Positions 24,310-35,744 of a stretch of DNA of 64,000 nt are shown one piece after another. The notes under the pieces were generated by a model. That model ran no database searches and had not been told where the DNA came from. It saw only the letters and a program-made list of their open reading frames with translations. The translations under genes were made by a program, and so were the position numbers. The DNA comes from Saccharum officinarum (lineage: Eukaryota; Streptophyta; Magnoliopsida; Poales; Poaceae): NCBI GenBank assembly GCA_020631735.1, contig CM036221.1, forward strand, positions 10,087,381 to 10,151,380, read 5' to 3'. How positions within the stretch are numbered: position 1 is the stretch's first letter; every line of letters begins with the position of its first letter.

Positions 24310-25095
24310 ATGACTCAGGAGCCCTATATGACGTCTCGCACTAATATGTGGGAAAAGATTGATATTTCTGCCATTGAAGGATGTTATGGGTATGATGAAG
24401 CCGAGCACTATCAAAACAACAATGTTGAAGAGCAAGTTGGGAGTGAACTAAGTCAGAAGCCACAACAACGAAAGCGAAAAAGGAAAGCCCATAAGAAGCC
24501 TGTTCAAGGAAGCAAAGCGCAGCAAAACTATGTCAATGGGAGACTAAGCAATGTGGATATGGATAAAATTCATGGAGTTACCAAAGTAGTGGGAGGTTAT
24601 ATTCAAGTAAGTTCAGTACAAGTTTTTGCTCTATTTGACCCTAGTGCTTCGCATTCTTTCATTTCTGCCTACATGGTAGAGACGTGCAAGATGGTGAAGT
24701 GTCCAATGAGGAGGCCTTTGCTAGTTCAAACCCCAGTGGGAGAAATGCAGGCAGATCAGATATGCCCGAATGTTAGTCTTGTCATAAACAAGGAAAACTT
24801 CACCGCAACACTCATTGTGTTGGAGTCACTTAAAATTCGTGTGGTTCTTGGTAATGGATGGCTCTGTGCACACAAAGGAGTGATTCATGGTACTCGGTGC
24901 ACAATGCTCTTAACAACACCGTCAGGGAAAAGAATTGAGTATCAAGGTGGTCGACTCTTACCTGAGGAAGATGAGAATGATCAATTAGAAGATAGGTACA
25001 CCGAGAATAGCAAAGTGGACCATGAGTTTACTGAAGTCATAGCAGAGGAACAAATAACTTTGGAGGAGCTCAACAGAAGAGATGATTATGCTTAG
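24310..25095 (+). CDS. Aspartic protease-like ORF, set 2, of the long-LTR element
   Basis: This uninterrupted 261-residue frame has a basic stretch (QQRKRKRKAHKKPVQGSK) where set 1 has its post-knuckle linker. It continues with NYVNGRLSNVDMDKIHG, FDPSASHSFIS (Asp codon at 24637) and VVLGNGWLCAHKGVIHG. It matches set 1 over its whole protease part, including the same D-P-S in place of D-S/T-G, and lacks the zinc knuckle. The tail is acidic. The frame stops 157 bp before the 3' LTR, so nothing like RT or integrase is present. Two related protease-like regions in one element suggest duplication or recombination between related elements. Confidence 0.7.
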   Translation: MTQEPYMTSRTNMWEKIDISAIEGCYGYDEAEHYQNNNVEEQVGSELSQKPQQRKRKRKAHKKPVQGSKAQQNYVNGRLSNVDMDKIHGVTKVVGGYIQVSSVQVFALFDPSASHSFISAYMVETCKMVKCPMRRPLLVQTPVGEMQADQICPNVSLVINKENFTATLIVLESLKIRVVLGNGWLCAHKGVIHGTRCTMLLTTPSGKRIEYQGGRLLPEEDENDQLEDRYTENSKVDHEFTEVIAEEQITLEELNRRDDYA

Positions 25096-25238
25096 GCAGA
25101 TTAGTTAGTCAGGATATGAGAAACTGTCTTATGATTCTGAACGAAAGAGTAATTTGAAAAAAATGAGGATCAAATAAAGACAAAGTGTCATTATCTCTTT
25201 TGTCATCATCTTCCGAATCTCGGGACGAGATTCATCTT

Positions 25239-25250
25239 AAGGGGGGTAGA
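25239..25250 (+). promoter_or_regulatory. Polypurine tract
   Basis: AAGGGGGGTAGA, two bases before the 3' LTR, at the usual place for plus-strand priming. Confidence 0.85.
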
Positions 25251-25252
25251 AT

Positions 25253-28200
25253 TGTAACACCCTAAAATTTTGAAAGAGATAAAAATAGGAAAATATGTTT
25301 TTTTTTATGTATTTTTGTGAGCATGCAAATTTAGAATAAGAATAATTTTTATAAATTTAAAATCAAATATAAGGATAGAAACATGTTTGAGCATTCATGC
25401 TGCTGCATATTAATTTGCATTGTGTGTACTTTTTGAAAATACAAAAGGCAATTCAAAATTTATTTGAAAATCTGCTTTGAAAAATTAGAAAAGAAAAAGA
25501 AAATAGAAAATCAGCTCATCTCGGTTTTGGCCCATTTCTTTCCGCAGCCCGCAGCGCCGGCCTGCTTACCCCGCGTCCGCCTCGGCCTGCTCAGCGCGCG
25601 CGGCCCGTTTCCTCCTCCCGATCACCCGCGTGGGCCGAGCCGCGGCCGCCGGCCCAGCTAGCCGCCTGCGCCCTCCTTTCCCCGCTTCCCAGTCACTGAC
25701 GACTCGGGCCCGCATGTCAGGCGCCTTCTTCCTTCCCACGCCAGTTCCGATTTCTTTCCTTCGCTCTCCCGATTCGAATCCGTCACCTCAATCCTCCCCT
25801 TTCCATCTTTAGCGCCACCTCCGGACTATAAAAACGGAGCCGCCACCCTTCCCCGCTCTTCATTCGGCCGCAAATCGCAGCTCTACCGCCTTGTGGTGGC
25901 CACGGCCGAAGGTCCGCCTCCACCGTCCGCCTCTCCTAGCCGCACGCTCTCCTTGCTTCATCCCCGGCCACGATTTTGCCCTAGGTGAGCTCGCCATGTC
26001 ATTCTCTCTCTCCCTGAGTTTTCCGTTCGCGAGCTCATGCTCCGTAGCGCGGGATAGGTGTTTCCGGCCATGGCGCCGCCGCGGAATCGCCGCCGGGCCA
26101 CTGTTCCGGCGGGAGTGCCGCCACCGTCCTCCCCGATCCAATCCGAGCCATCTATTTCAGATCCAACGGCTGATAATTCACGATACCCCTTCGGCCGACA
26201 TTTTTGCTAAAGAGCCCCTGAGGTTTCAGAGTTTGTAACCCGCGGTCCAAAACATAAAACGGAAAAATACGCTTTGATTAGTTGAAAACGTAATTCGTTT
26301 CGGAAAAAGAAAAAATACGCTTTCTCATATTTACAGTTTTGCCACTCAGATTGTTTTAGCCGTAGAATCTTCGTTTTAACTCCGATTTGATCCATTCAAA
26401 TTGCGTTAGATTCATATTTGAGAGCTCTATCTAATGATGCAACTGTACAGTAGGTTTGAATTAATTTATTTTCGAGTTTATATTAAAGTAATTATTTATC
26501 TATAGAAAATCTTAGAAAACTCATAACTTTTACGTTTTAAATCCAAATTTCGTGATCTTTACGTCTATGTGATCGTAGTAACGTGTAGAAGAGTTTTACA
26601 AACTTGTTATACTGTTAGTATTACTGTTGGTTAGGTTTTCTATCTTTAAGTTCCAACGTAAGATTTAATCTATTACTTTAATAAAGTAGATTTTGTTTAA
26701 ATCATATTTTCTACGTTTTAGATCCGTTTTAGTTCATTCGAGTTGCGTTAGATTCATAGCAATGAGATCTACGCGTTAGTGACAGTGTTTACCATATTAT
26801 TAATTCTGAAATTTTATTGTTTAAATCATATCCTGATTAATAATTATGCAACTGGGTTTTGTAAATAAAATATAATTTGTTTTACTTTAGTTTCATAATT
26901 TGAATCTAAATTTGACTTAATTCCGTATATAGTATTTATAAATGTTATTATATAATTAAAACTCATGAAGCTAAATAGTTTTATATTTTCTTCTATGAGC
27001 AAATTTTTCGGTAGATGTATCTTTCCAACCGTAGCTCTGATTAGTGTGCTTTTCGCGTCTGTGTATTCGTAGCGAGACGTAGATTCGTTCTACAAACTTT
27101 TCATCTTAATTTTATGTTTGATGTACTGTTCTAATTTAGATCTATTGTTTGCTTCGTGTATGATTGCTCGATGTGTGTGTGATGATTTATTGATCAAGTC
27201 CAGTCGGTGAGATATACGTGGTTATCAAGAAGAAGAAGAAGAACGTTGAAGATTAAAGCTTACCGAAGGATCGGTGTTTAAGGCAAGTATAGCATGGGAT
27301 CATCCTTGTTTCCTATTCACCTTTAATATACTTAATTCATGTGCATGTGTCTACCTTGTTACCCCTAAGGATATTCTAGCTTTTGTATCTTGTACCTTGA
27401 CACCAGTGGGACATTGCATTGGGAAGTATTATGCTAGTGCTCAAGATAAATAACCATGATCTGTAACTTGACTAATGGTATATGCAATAAACGTTTAAAA
27501 GATGCTTTATAGCAACATGGCTCAAGAGGGCTAGAGCATTGAGTTGTTTTTATGGTGCTCTAGTTTCTCTCCATAAGGACTTATCTGTAAGCGAACATCC
27601 GGGACTTACAGTACAACTGTGAGGGCTATATGGCTCTGGCTTTAGCTCAGTATGAGGATTTTTTTCTAGCTTGTTAGAGGTTACCCTTGTGGCGCAAATG
27701 GGGTAGAGCAGACTGTGGATCCCTGCGTGGTGTATCACACGGACTGACTCCGGAAACCTAGCGGCCCTAACTTGTTAGACGAACCTTTGAAAGGCTTCAT
27801 AGTGATTCCTTGCCTGCTCACCTTGGTAGTGTTTTGGGAGTCGCGATCCCGGGCATATGGGTAATCATGACTCACAGTGAAAGTGTACAACCTCTGCAGA
27901 GTGTAAAACTGTTATAACAGCCGTGCTCACGGTCACGAGTGGCTTTGGACCCTTACAGAATAAATGATGAACACTGATGATAATGATAATACTGATGATA
28001 TTGATGCTCACTAATGATTATTGTTTCTTGCTATACATTATTCTCGTTTACATGATCATGTGGTTATTTGGGATTTTGGTAAACTTGTTGCTACTCAATT
28101 GCTAAAAGATGACTCACTAAAAGCTATTGCAGTAAACCGTGTCAAACTTTTGAGCCTCATGAACCCCATGTTATATTTGTTGAGTTCGACATGGACTCAC

Positions 28201-28486
28201 TCTTGCTATTTCCCCACATCTCAGGAAGGGTACCAGACTGTTAGATTCTGGAATTGTTAGGCTTGTGATCAACCAGTTAGTTTGATCCTGGAGTGAAGGT
28301 TGCACCCGGTGTTCGGAGTTGTCTTTCCGCTGTGTTGCTCATTAAGGTATACTTTATACTATTGAGTTATGTATATTAAGCATTTGTCTTTTGATATTAC
28401 CCTTATCTGTGGCTATATGTGAGATTTGTCGTCTTTATTTCACGTATAGTGTATGTCTGGTTTTGTCCTTAAAACCGGGTGTGACA
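25253..28486 (+). repeat. 3' LTR (3,234 bp)
   Basis: Nearly identical to the 5' LTR. Differences seen by eye: one extra T in a T-run, T to C near 25557, G to A near 26506 and A to G near 27911. Confidence 0.95.
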
Positions 28487-28491
28487 AATAA

Positions 28492-31400
28492 AGAGGAAGA
28501 AAATCCATCAGCTATTAGCTTCCAGGTTGCAAAATTAAAACAAAGAAATAAAAAGTCACATTACTTTTGTTTGGTGTAGCTAAACTTGACCAAAGAAGGA
28601 CCAGAGGTAATTCATCTTTATTTAGAACGAGAGCCATTTTAGTAGCACACATAAAACTGAAATAAACACCATAGGAATTGCAAAGGAACTGCAACATAGT
28701 ATTAAAGAGGTCAAATAGGATGACTGAGATGCTGTAGTGAATGGGGAGTTGTCTAACGTCCTTGGCAGGCGTAGGCAATATGATAAACACATGGTGTGTG
28801 CTAGGGGAACAGGCCGCAACACACACATCAATTATTGTGTTATATAATATAGACTAATCTAGTAATTTTATTGGCAAACAGGAAATATTTCTGAAATGAA
28901 CTTCATATGGGTTTCGTTTGTTCACACAGGGATAATACTAAAGTTAATCCTTGCAGCCAGAGGCTCCTCTGGCACCCTTCACTGTTAGGACCAAAAACAT
29001 CAGACAGAACAACTTTCTTCAGGGTACAAAGAGAAATGAAGCATCAAAATTTAGATTTTGTTGTGGTGAACATTCAAGTAATAGGTGTATAATTCATAAA
29101 TCAAACATATAAAGAGAGTAACTCAACCCAACTAACTTGTCATTAGATAAATATATGTTCTTAAATGCATGCAGGGAATCCATATCTGAAACCTGTAGGT
29201 CAACAAAGTTTTCAGAGGTTCTTATTAATTTAAAGAGAGGAACAAAATATCGATTCAAAACCTATATATGAGTGGCAATACTTATCTGCAATAGTACTCC
29301 AAGCTGGTCTCGTTCTCTCACTAATCTCATATAAGCCTGCACATGCAAGCAAGCAACATTCCACCATTATCTATACAATAGATTCAATACATTCATCAAG
29401 CGTATGTTCGCGCAAAGAGTACAGGACGAATTTTTATAAGTTTCACAAAGTTTGTAAAAAGACTAGGGTGTGCCCGGCGCTCTGAATAGCTTGGAGCTAT
29501 ATTAAAAAGGATGTATCCATCAATATAAGAAAACATATATTCTGTACTCATTATGAAGCACACAAAAATGTTTTATCTATGTCTGAATGAACTGTAATAG
29601 ATTTTATTGCCTTTTAGTTAGGCACATTGTCAGTGTGCAACATGTGGGATCGCACGCATCATTTCGTGAACTCAAAATGTAGCTACATTCACAAGGATGC
29701 AGAGTAACATGCTGTTGCAACTAACCAAAGAACCGTTAGAGCCTCAAGGCAACCAGGTATCGACGCGGTCAACATAACTTGCAATCCAAGCTTGATGGCC
29801 CTGTGGTGTCAAGCAAAAAAAATTGAAAAGATTAGTATAACCCTATGTACCATGTATGCATTTCACAATTAGAATCAAGTCAGAGATAGGTTCGTGCAAA
29901 GAGCACTCTAGTTCGTACATCGCCATGAGCCAAATGTATAGGATGCATTAGTTTTTGTAAGTTATGCAACACGTTTCGTTGCGGGGTGGTTTGTATCTGA
30001 TAAGCACACAGGAAGGTCCATGTGTACCTGTTTTCCTACACATCAGGCACAAGGTAAAAAAAACCTGTATGACGAACAATGTCTTACATGCACCCACTAA
30101 GCCAAAACACTTTTTTTCCAAAGGTAGGGACTCAGGCAATTGATAAACTCACAGGGTAGATGATATCTTGTTTAAAACATAACCGAGAACCGGTATGATT
30201 AACTTTGCTATGAAAACAATAAACAGGGACTGATATATAAGATAAGATGAGGTAAAATATCTCGGTTAGCGATGACAGAATGGGTCGTTAAATATGTTTC
30301 AGAAACCACCTATATATTAGATAACATAACTCAAATATGTGAGGCATGCATAGTACAGTCTGCATATTTACTTTGTTTGAGACCAAAACTGCAATTCTTT
30401 TTTCTAGAGAGCACAATTGCACTCGAACCAAAGCCTTTACCATATATGAAGACTAAAACGTCCCGCAAATATTTAATGTCCTATTTATTATTTAAACAAG
30501 GGTATCAGATTTACAAATCACCACAAAATCATCGGTGTTAAATACCAGTGCATTTTGCTTTCCGTTTAGACAATGGATGCCTTGCTAGAAAGAGAGCATC
30601 ACATGTGTTAACAAAAATAAATTGCAGCTAGAAGAAAGCTTGAAATCTGATCTTAACTTTGGCAACATAATCAGTGTGTTGTTAATGGCTTCAGACCGGT
30701 CGCTGTGAAGAACTGCTGATATATCTAGCCAGGGATAGGAAACAGAAGGTGTTGTTTTGCCTCTTGTTGGCTGAAAATGAAACAAAAAGATAATTGAGAA
30801 AAATAAGGGACCCAGATAGTTGACAAACTCACAGGGTAGATGATATCTTATATTTACATAATAACTGAGATCTGGTATGATTAACTTTGCTATGAACATA
30901 ATGAACAGGGTCTGATATATAATACAACCATAGCTGAACCTGAAGTGAAATAAATTAGTGGATTACGTATACAATTAAGTAAATGACTTGTTAATATTGC
31001 AACCTGGCACTACAATTCATGCATAAAGCAAGGAGGCCCTAATACTAAATACAAGTTTCTCATATGCTTGTGGTAGCAAGTACACACAGCAGATCGCATT
31101 AAAAGAGCGTATATGGCACGCGAATAAGCAGGTCCAATTGATGAACTTAAATCCATAAAAAGAACATAATACCTCCTATTGTTCGTGGTCCGGTGTACCG
31201 AATTCGTGCAGCCAACAGGCTGCGATCTCGTGTGGACTGCTCGCTCCCCCAAGAGAGCAATCTGAATATGAGTAAAAGGACCTGAAGGCAACCCATGGTA
31301 AGAATGTAATATGGTTGAACCTGAGGTGGCCTAATGAGTTATTTGAACTAATCATGTAGGTAGGCCAATTTAGATGCAATTTAAAATCAGGAAAACATGA

Positions 31401-31870
31401 TGACCAAGCACTGAAACAGTTTAGCATTCTAAATTCGCCATGGTAGCCACATATGGAGAACATGAGTCTTTTTACCAGCTTTATTAGAAAAACTATGACA
31501 TCTAGCAGAGTTAACCCAACAGGAAAATACTCATAATCTGAGAAGGGTACACATTTTGTAGAGAGAAATATAGTAATTGCATTATAGAAATTTTCTTATA
31601 GCAGCGTACATAATAATTGCTCAATCAGCCTCTATCCCTATGTTCAGCCCAGGTCCCTATCATATTGGATCTCCCAGATGGAATGTAACGTTAATCGGTA
31701 GGCAGCAAACATTACTTCTTGTGAAATTACTGCTGAAAACATATTTAAAGTACACATTTCGTCTATTACATTCTGTTGTACATGATCTGCTCCAAAATCA
31801 CGAGAAGTTGTTCCATAATCTAAACCTGCAAATGATTATTTTGTAATACAAAGGACATCAGAAGGCACCT
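28492..31870. other. Gene-poor, AT-rich interval
   Basis: No coding exon can be supported. It could be introns of a reverse-strand transcript starting near 32.6 kb. One direct repeat pair is present (30138-30242 and 30818-30922). Confidence 0.4.
30138..30242. repeat. Direct repeat, copy 1 (copy 2 at 30818-30922)
   Basis: Shared core motifs AAACTCACAGGGTAGATGAT and GGTATGATTAACTTTGCTAT occur in the same order in both copies, 680 bp apart, at roughly 85% similarity by eye. Confidence 0.75.
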
Positions 31871-31874
31871 ACAA

Positions 31875-31960
31875 ACTTGAATATGACACTTGGTCTTCCT
31901 CTTAGGCATTGCATCAAACACTTTGAGTGTGCCATTTAGTCCATACATGTCAAGCATCAG
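31875..31960 (-). pseudogene. Short pentatricopeptide-repeat gene fragment
   Basis: The reverse strand reads MLDMYGLNGTLK followed by VFDAMPKRK, the typical junction of PPR-PLS motifs (DMYxK-G and VFDxMPxR). The homology covers only about 28 residues and does not continue on either side, and no splice acceptor is evident. It looks like a transposed or captured fragment. Confidence 0.45.
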
Positions 31961-31998
31961 CAAAAGGAGACGAAGAGAGAGAGGAGATGGGAACTTAC

Positions 31999-32640
31999 CT
32001 CGTCGTCCATGCACTCCTCGGAGGGACAGTGACGTGGTGGCTGCTCCTGGTGTCGTCGGCGAGGGCGTCCATGCGGGATAAGGGCACCGCTACCAGTGGT
32101 GGAGGCGGCGCTGGACTGTGGCATCCTCTAGCACAGGCGGCTAGGGTTTCCTGTAGCGGCACCGAGGAGATGGACGAGACAGCGCAAGGGCAGGCAAGCC
32201 AGCGGCTACCGACAGGGCCCGGTGACGCCGCGCCGTGGCCGAGGTCGCCGCTGCGCAGGCCGGAAGCGCCACCACGGCTCGCAAGCGCTTCCCGCGCGTG
32301 AGGCGGCGGCGCTAGGCTGGCCGGCACACCGCAACGCGAGGAAGAGAGGAGGAGGACAAGGAGGTGGAGAGGAGGAGGAGGAGTGCGGGCGCAGCCGCGG
32401 CCCCCGCCTGCTCCAGCCGTCGTCGCGTCGGGATGGAGAGGGAGAGAGCGTTGGGGAGCGAGAGCGACGGGGAGGAGGCGAGAATTTTCAAGAAGGGCTG
32501 AGAAGGAGAAGCAGAAGCTGGAGTATATATTTGTTTGACTGGATTCGGATGAGAAGCTGGAAAAGGTAAAGAGGAGCGGAGGAAAAGCCGGCGAAGGCAA
32601 GGAGGAAGCGGAAGAGCAGATTCTAAAGGAAGCGGATACA
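31999..32640 (-). other. GC-rich possible first exon of a reverse-strand gene
   Basis: The reverse strand has a proline/serine/leucine-rich open frame of about 216 codons, with no domain I recognise, ending at a perfect AG|GTAAGT donor (31999/31998). A shorter reading from an inner Met (MDALADDTRSSHHV) also reaches the donor. Composition shifts sharply from AT-rich DNA on both sides. No downstream coding exon could be identified, so it may be a non-coding or truncated gene. Confidence 0.35.
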
Positions 32641-33039
32641 AGCAATCTGGGCCATAGGAGGGCAGATTGGACGGAGGGAAAAATTCCGGACGACGTGGAC
32701 AGTGGTTCAGCTCGAGGAGCATCTCCGGCTTGTCTGGGTTAATTTAATATATACATATAGACAACGTATATATTGTTTATTAAATAAACTCCAAAACGGT
32801 ACGCTGGTATTATCCGATACCGAAACGTATCATTCTAATGAGCAAACCGGAATGACCACCAGAATGGTATTTACAAGTATGGAATATACTCCTATTTTGA
32901 GACATAAATATTGATACTGTTTTCTTCGTGTTTATTTATTTTTTTGGTGTAAAAAATGGACTTGATTCAAATTTAGCATTATATTTTTTGGACGCCTGAG
33001 TTTTGTACTCGAGTGGCGCCGTACGTGCCCACTGATGCA

Positions 33040-33324
33040 CTTTTAATAATCACTTGATATTTGTCGTGTTTGGATCTGTTGGCACGTTGTGCGCACTTCA
33101 CTTGGATCCAGCGACGACGTTGCGGTTCCCGCCCGATTCAACATGAAACTGGGACATTGCACTCACATCGGACATGGTGGCCTGGTGTTGGAGAAAAACA
33201 AGGCACACCAGACCAGAACGCGAAGAGAGCATCGCATCCACGGTATGGCCTTGATGCCTAGCCAGCAAGAGTGAGACCACTTTTACAGCTAGTTCATGCA
33301 AACTTTGCAAGTCTCCTGATTCAT
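33040..33324. repeat. Dispersed duplicate, copy 2 (partner at 15694-15997)
   Basis: Contains GTTTGGATCTGTTGGCACGT and GAGAAAAACAAGGCACACC like the partner, with small indels between. Confidence 0.8.
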
Positions 33325-33560
33325 GTGTTTAGTTCCTAAAAAAAAGCACTATGCAAAAAAAAATCTCCGTCACATCAAACTTGTGATACATGCATGGAGT
33401 ACTAAATGTAGATGAAATTAAAAACTAATTGTACAGCTTGGTTGTAGTTTGCGAGACGAACGTTTTGAACCTAATTAGTCAACGGTTAAACACTATTTGC
33501 CAAATAAAGCAAAAACGTGCTACAGTACATTTTTCATCCTTTTCAGGGGAACTAAACACA
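33325..33560. mobile_element. MITE-like element (TGTGTTTAGTT ends)
   Basis: Begins TGTGTTTAGTTCCTAAA and ends GGGGAACTAAACACA. The interior carries CGTCACATCAAACTTGTGAT and TTTGCGAGACGAACGTTTTG, matching relatives at 13597 and 41023 in one or other orientation. Confidence 0.75.
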
Positions 33561-33802
33561 GTTTTATCACGGGCTCCGGATTCACGGAAATATAAAACTC
33601 CGTCCTAAGAAAATAAGCTTTCCAGATATGTTAAGTGAAACTTCTAATTTTTAACTGAATTTAATAAAAAGTGCACATAATTTATGACATCATATGCACA
33701 CTATGAAAATGTATTTATGGTGTATCTGATGACACTAATTTTGGTGTCATAAATATTGATGTTCTTTTCTACAAATCTGGTTTAGCTTAAAATAGTTGAC
33801 TT

Positions 33803-34056
33803 AAACTCCATCCGTCTCCAAATAAATCAATTCTTAGAATCCGTGCCAGTCAAACATTTTTAAGTTTGACTAATTTTATAAAAAAAGTAACAACATCTAT
33901 GACATAAAATGAGTGCCTTATGAAAATATATTCTATGATAAATCTAATTATACTAATTTGATACCATAAATTTTAATGTTTTTTCTATAAATTTTGTCAA
34001 AGTTTAAAAAGTTTGATTTAAGACAACTCTAGAAATCTATTTATTCAGATAGAGTA
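33803..34056. mobile_element. Stowaway-like MITE
   Basis: The left end ACTCCATCCGTCTCCAAATA and the right end ATTTATTCAGATAGAGTA are imperfect inverted repeats. A further degenerate relative may occupy about 33590-33800. Confidence 0.6.
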
Positions 34057-35102
34057 CTTTAAAAATTGCTTTATTTGAGAACGAAAAGAGACTTGTGCCA
34101 TTGGCAGCAGGTAGATCTGATTGCAATTAGAGCCACGCCACTGACACGAGTCCCTCTAACTTAGGTTAAGAGACACCCATCTGAGTTGAAAGGATGACTT
34201 ACATTATTGCCGATCAGTCAACCATATTAAGATAGCATGTGCACGTTTGTGGAAAATGGTTGTGTGCTTATGTTTTCCACACAATAGTGTTGATTCAGTC
34301 GTCTTCCGTGTTCACAGATCATGTGCCCAAGACTCATACCTCAAGTCAATTTCTCTTTGTTGGTTGTCAAAGTGCCAGCGCAAAATTTAGCTCACATATA
34401 AGTATACAGAGGAGTATTACTTTATGCATGATAAAAAAAGGATCCTAATTAGCTTTGCCACCATCAAAAAAATTTTAAAAATAAAAAATGTTTATTTTCT
34501 CAATAAAGTCCTCTCCCTAGCCGCATTGGCCGCAAGATATATAATACCAAAACCATCATCATTAGGTTCGACAATGCTGCACTTGATGTTGTACCCACCC
34601 ACCATTACATTAGGAGGCAAAAAAAAAGTTGAGAAAAAAGGGTAAAGGCCATACCAAAAAAGAAAAGGACTTGTCCAATAGCGCCGACACGATTTCAAGC
34701 ATGGGTCCTTGGTTATATTCGGACACGTACACTAAAAAAGCTTTCGAATTTCACTTCTCTTTTTAAAAAATTTCTTAAAAAAGAACAGGGCACTTCGAAG
34801 AAAGGAGGCCGTTCAAAGTTAGTTTTTTTCGACATCACCTTAAAATTCATTCATTTCACGTGCCTTTTGGAATCACAAAGCGGTTAAATATGTTACTAGA
34901 TCTGTGGTTGGTTCTGGTGGACCATGATCACGAGCATGGTGGTGAGATAAAGCAGGTTTGAAAAGAACATCGTTAGCATCTACTAATGAATCTAATAATC
35001 TCACGCCAAAAGACTAAGAATAAGAGAATAATGAATAATGCCTCGAGAAAAAAAAAGGGACAAGAATAACTGCGGCAGCAAAATCCAATGAACAAAATCG
35101 GC
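34057..35102. other. Gene-free interval
   Basis: No supported exon or element. Confidence 0.4.
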
Positions 35103-35347
35103 TCCTCCCTCCGTCCAGAAGAAAACACAATTCTAAATTGAAACAAAGTTAATCTTTCTTAAGTTTTAAATTTAATTATCTTTCTAAGTGAGTTCATTTA
35201 AAATGGTATCAATCTTTATGTCCTCATCATATACTAGGTTTATAAACAAAATATATCTCATAGTTAATCTAATAATATTTTTTGATAATATAAATATTAT
35301 ATGTATATAAATTTGACTTAAACATAAAATTGTTCTGACAGATAGAC
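35103..35347. mobile_element. Degenerate Stowaway-like MITE upstream of the E3 ligase gene
   Basis: The left end CTCCCTCCGTCCAGAAG is typical. The right end (AATTGTTCTGACAGATAGACC) is degenerate. It lies about 400 bp upstream of the XBOS31-like gene, within its likely promoter region. Confidence 0.5.
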
Positions 35348-35531
35348 CAGCTCAGCGGTTGGATTTTGGAGTCCCGGCTGTCGGTGAACGAAGCGATTAC
35401 ACTTACCACGGACGATTGAGCATCATCATCATCATCAACAGAAAATTAATTAACAAAACCAGAGATATTTCGAGTTCAAATTCTTTTTTTTTTGTTTAGA
35501 GAGAGAAGAAAGAGGGCGACAGAGAGCGTCG

Positions 35532-35538
35532 ATAAAAA
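35532..35538 (+). promoter_or_regulatory. Possible TATA box of the XBOS31-like gene
   Basis: ATAAAAA 207 bp before the start codon, at the edge between AT-rich flank and GC-rich leader. Confidence 0.35.
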
Positions 35539-35744
35539 GGCGTAAAGCCGTCGCCACTCTTCCCCCATTCCACGCTGCTGCCTCGGCCCTCGGCGCTGCG
35601 CCCGGCCCCGGCACCTACCTCCCCACTTCGCCGCCGGCGGGTGGAGTCGGGCCGGAGCAGCCGCTCTCCTCTGTTACCCCCCAAAAAGAAAAAAGAAAAA
35701 AAGAGTACCAAGCAAGCGAGCCGCCGGCAGCTCAGGCAGCAGCC

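Larger units (their letters stand above)
18529..28486 (+). mobile_element. Non-autonomous Ty3/gypsy-type LTR retrotransposon, 9.96 kb, recent
   Basis: Two LTRs of 3,233 and 3,234 bp begin TGTAACACCC and end GGGTGTGACA. AATAA flanks the whole element (18524-18528 and 28487-28491), a perfect 5-bp target duplication. The PBS TGGTATCAGAGC (21765-21776) matches initiator tRNA-Met, and a polypurine tract AAGGGGGGTAGA precedes the 3' LTR. The 3.5-kb interior encodes gag/zinc-knuckle and aspartic-protease-like ORFs but no reverse transcriptase, RNase H or integrase, so it must move in trans. Long LTRs with these termini resemble Tekay/RIRE-like grass chromoviruses; clade is inferred. I found only about three substitutions and one 1-bp indel between the LTRs. 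Confidence 0.95.
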
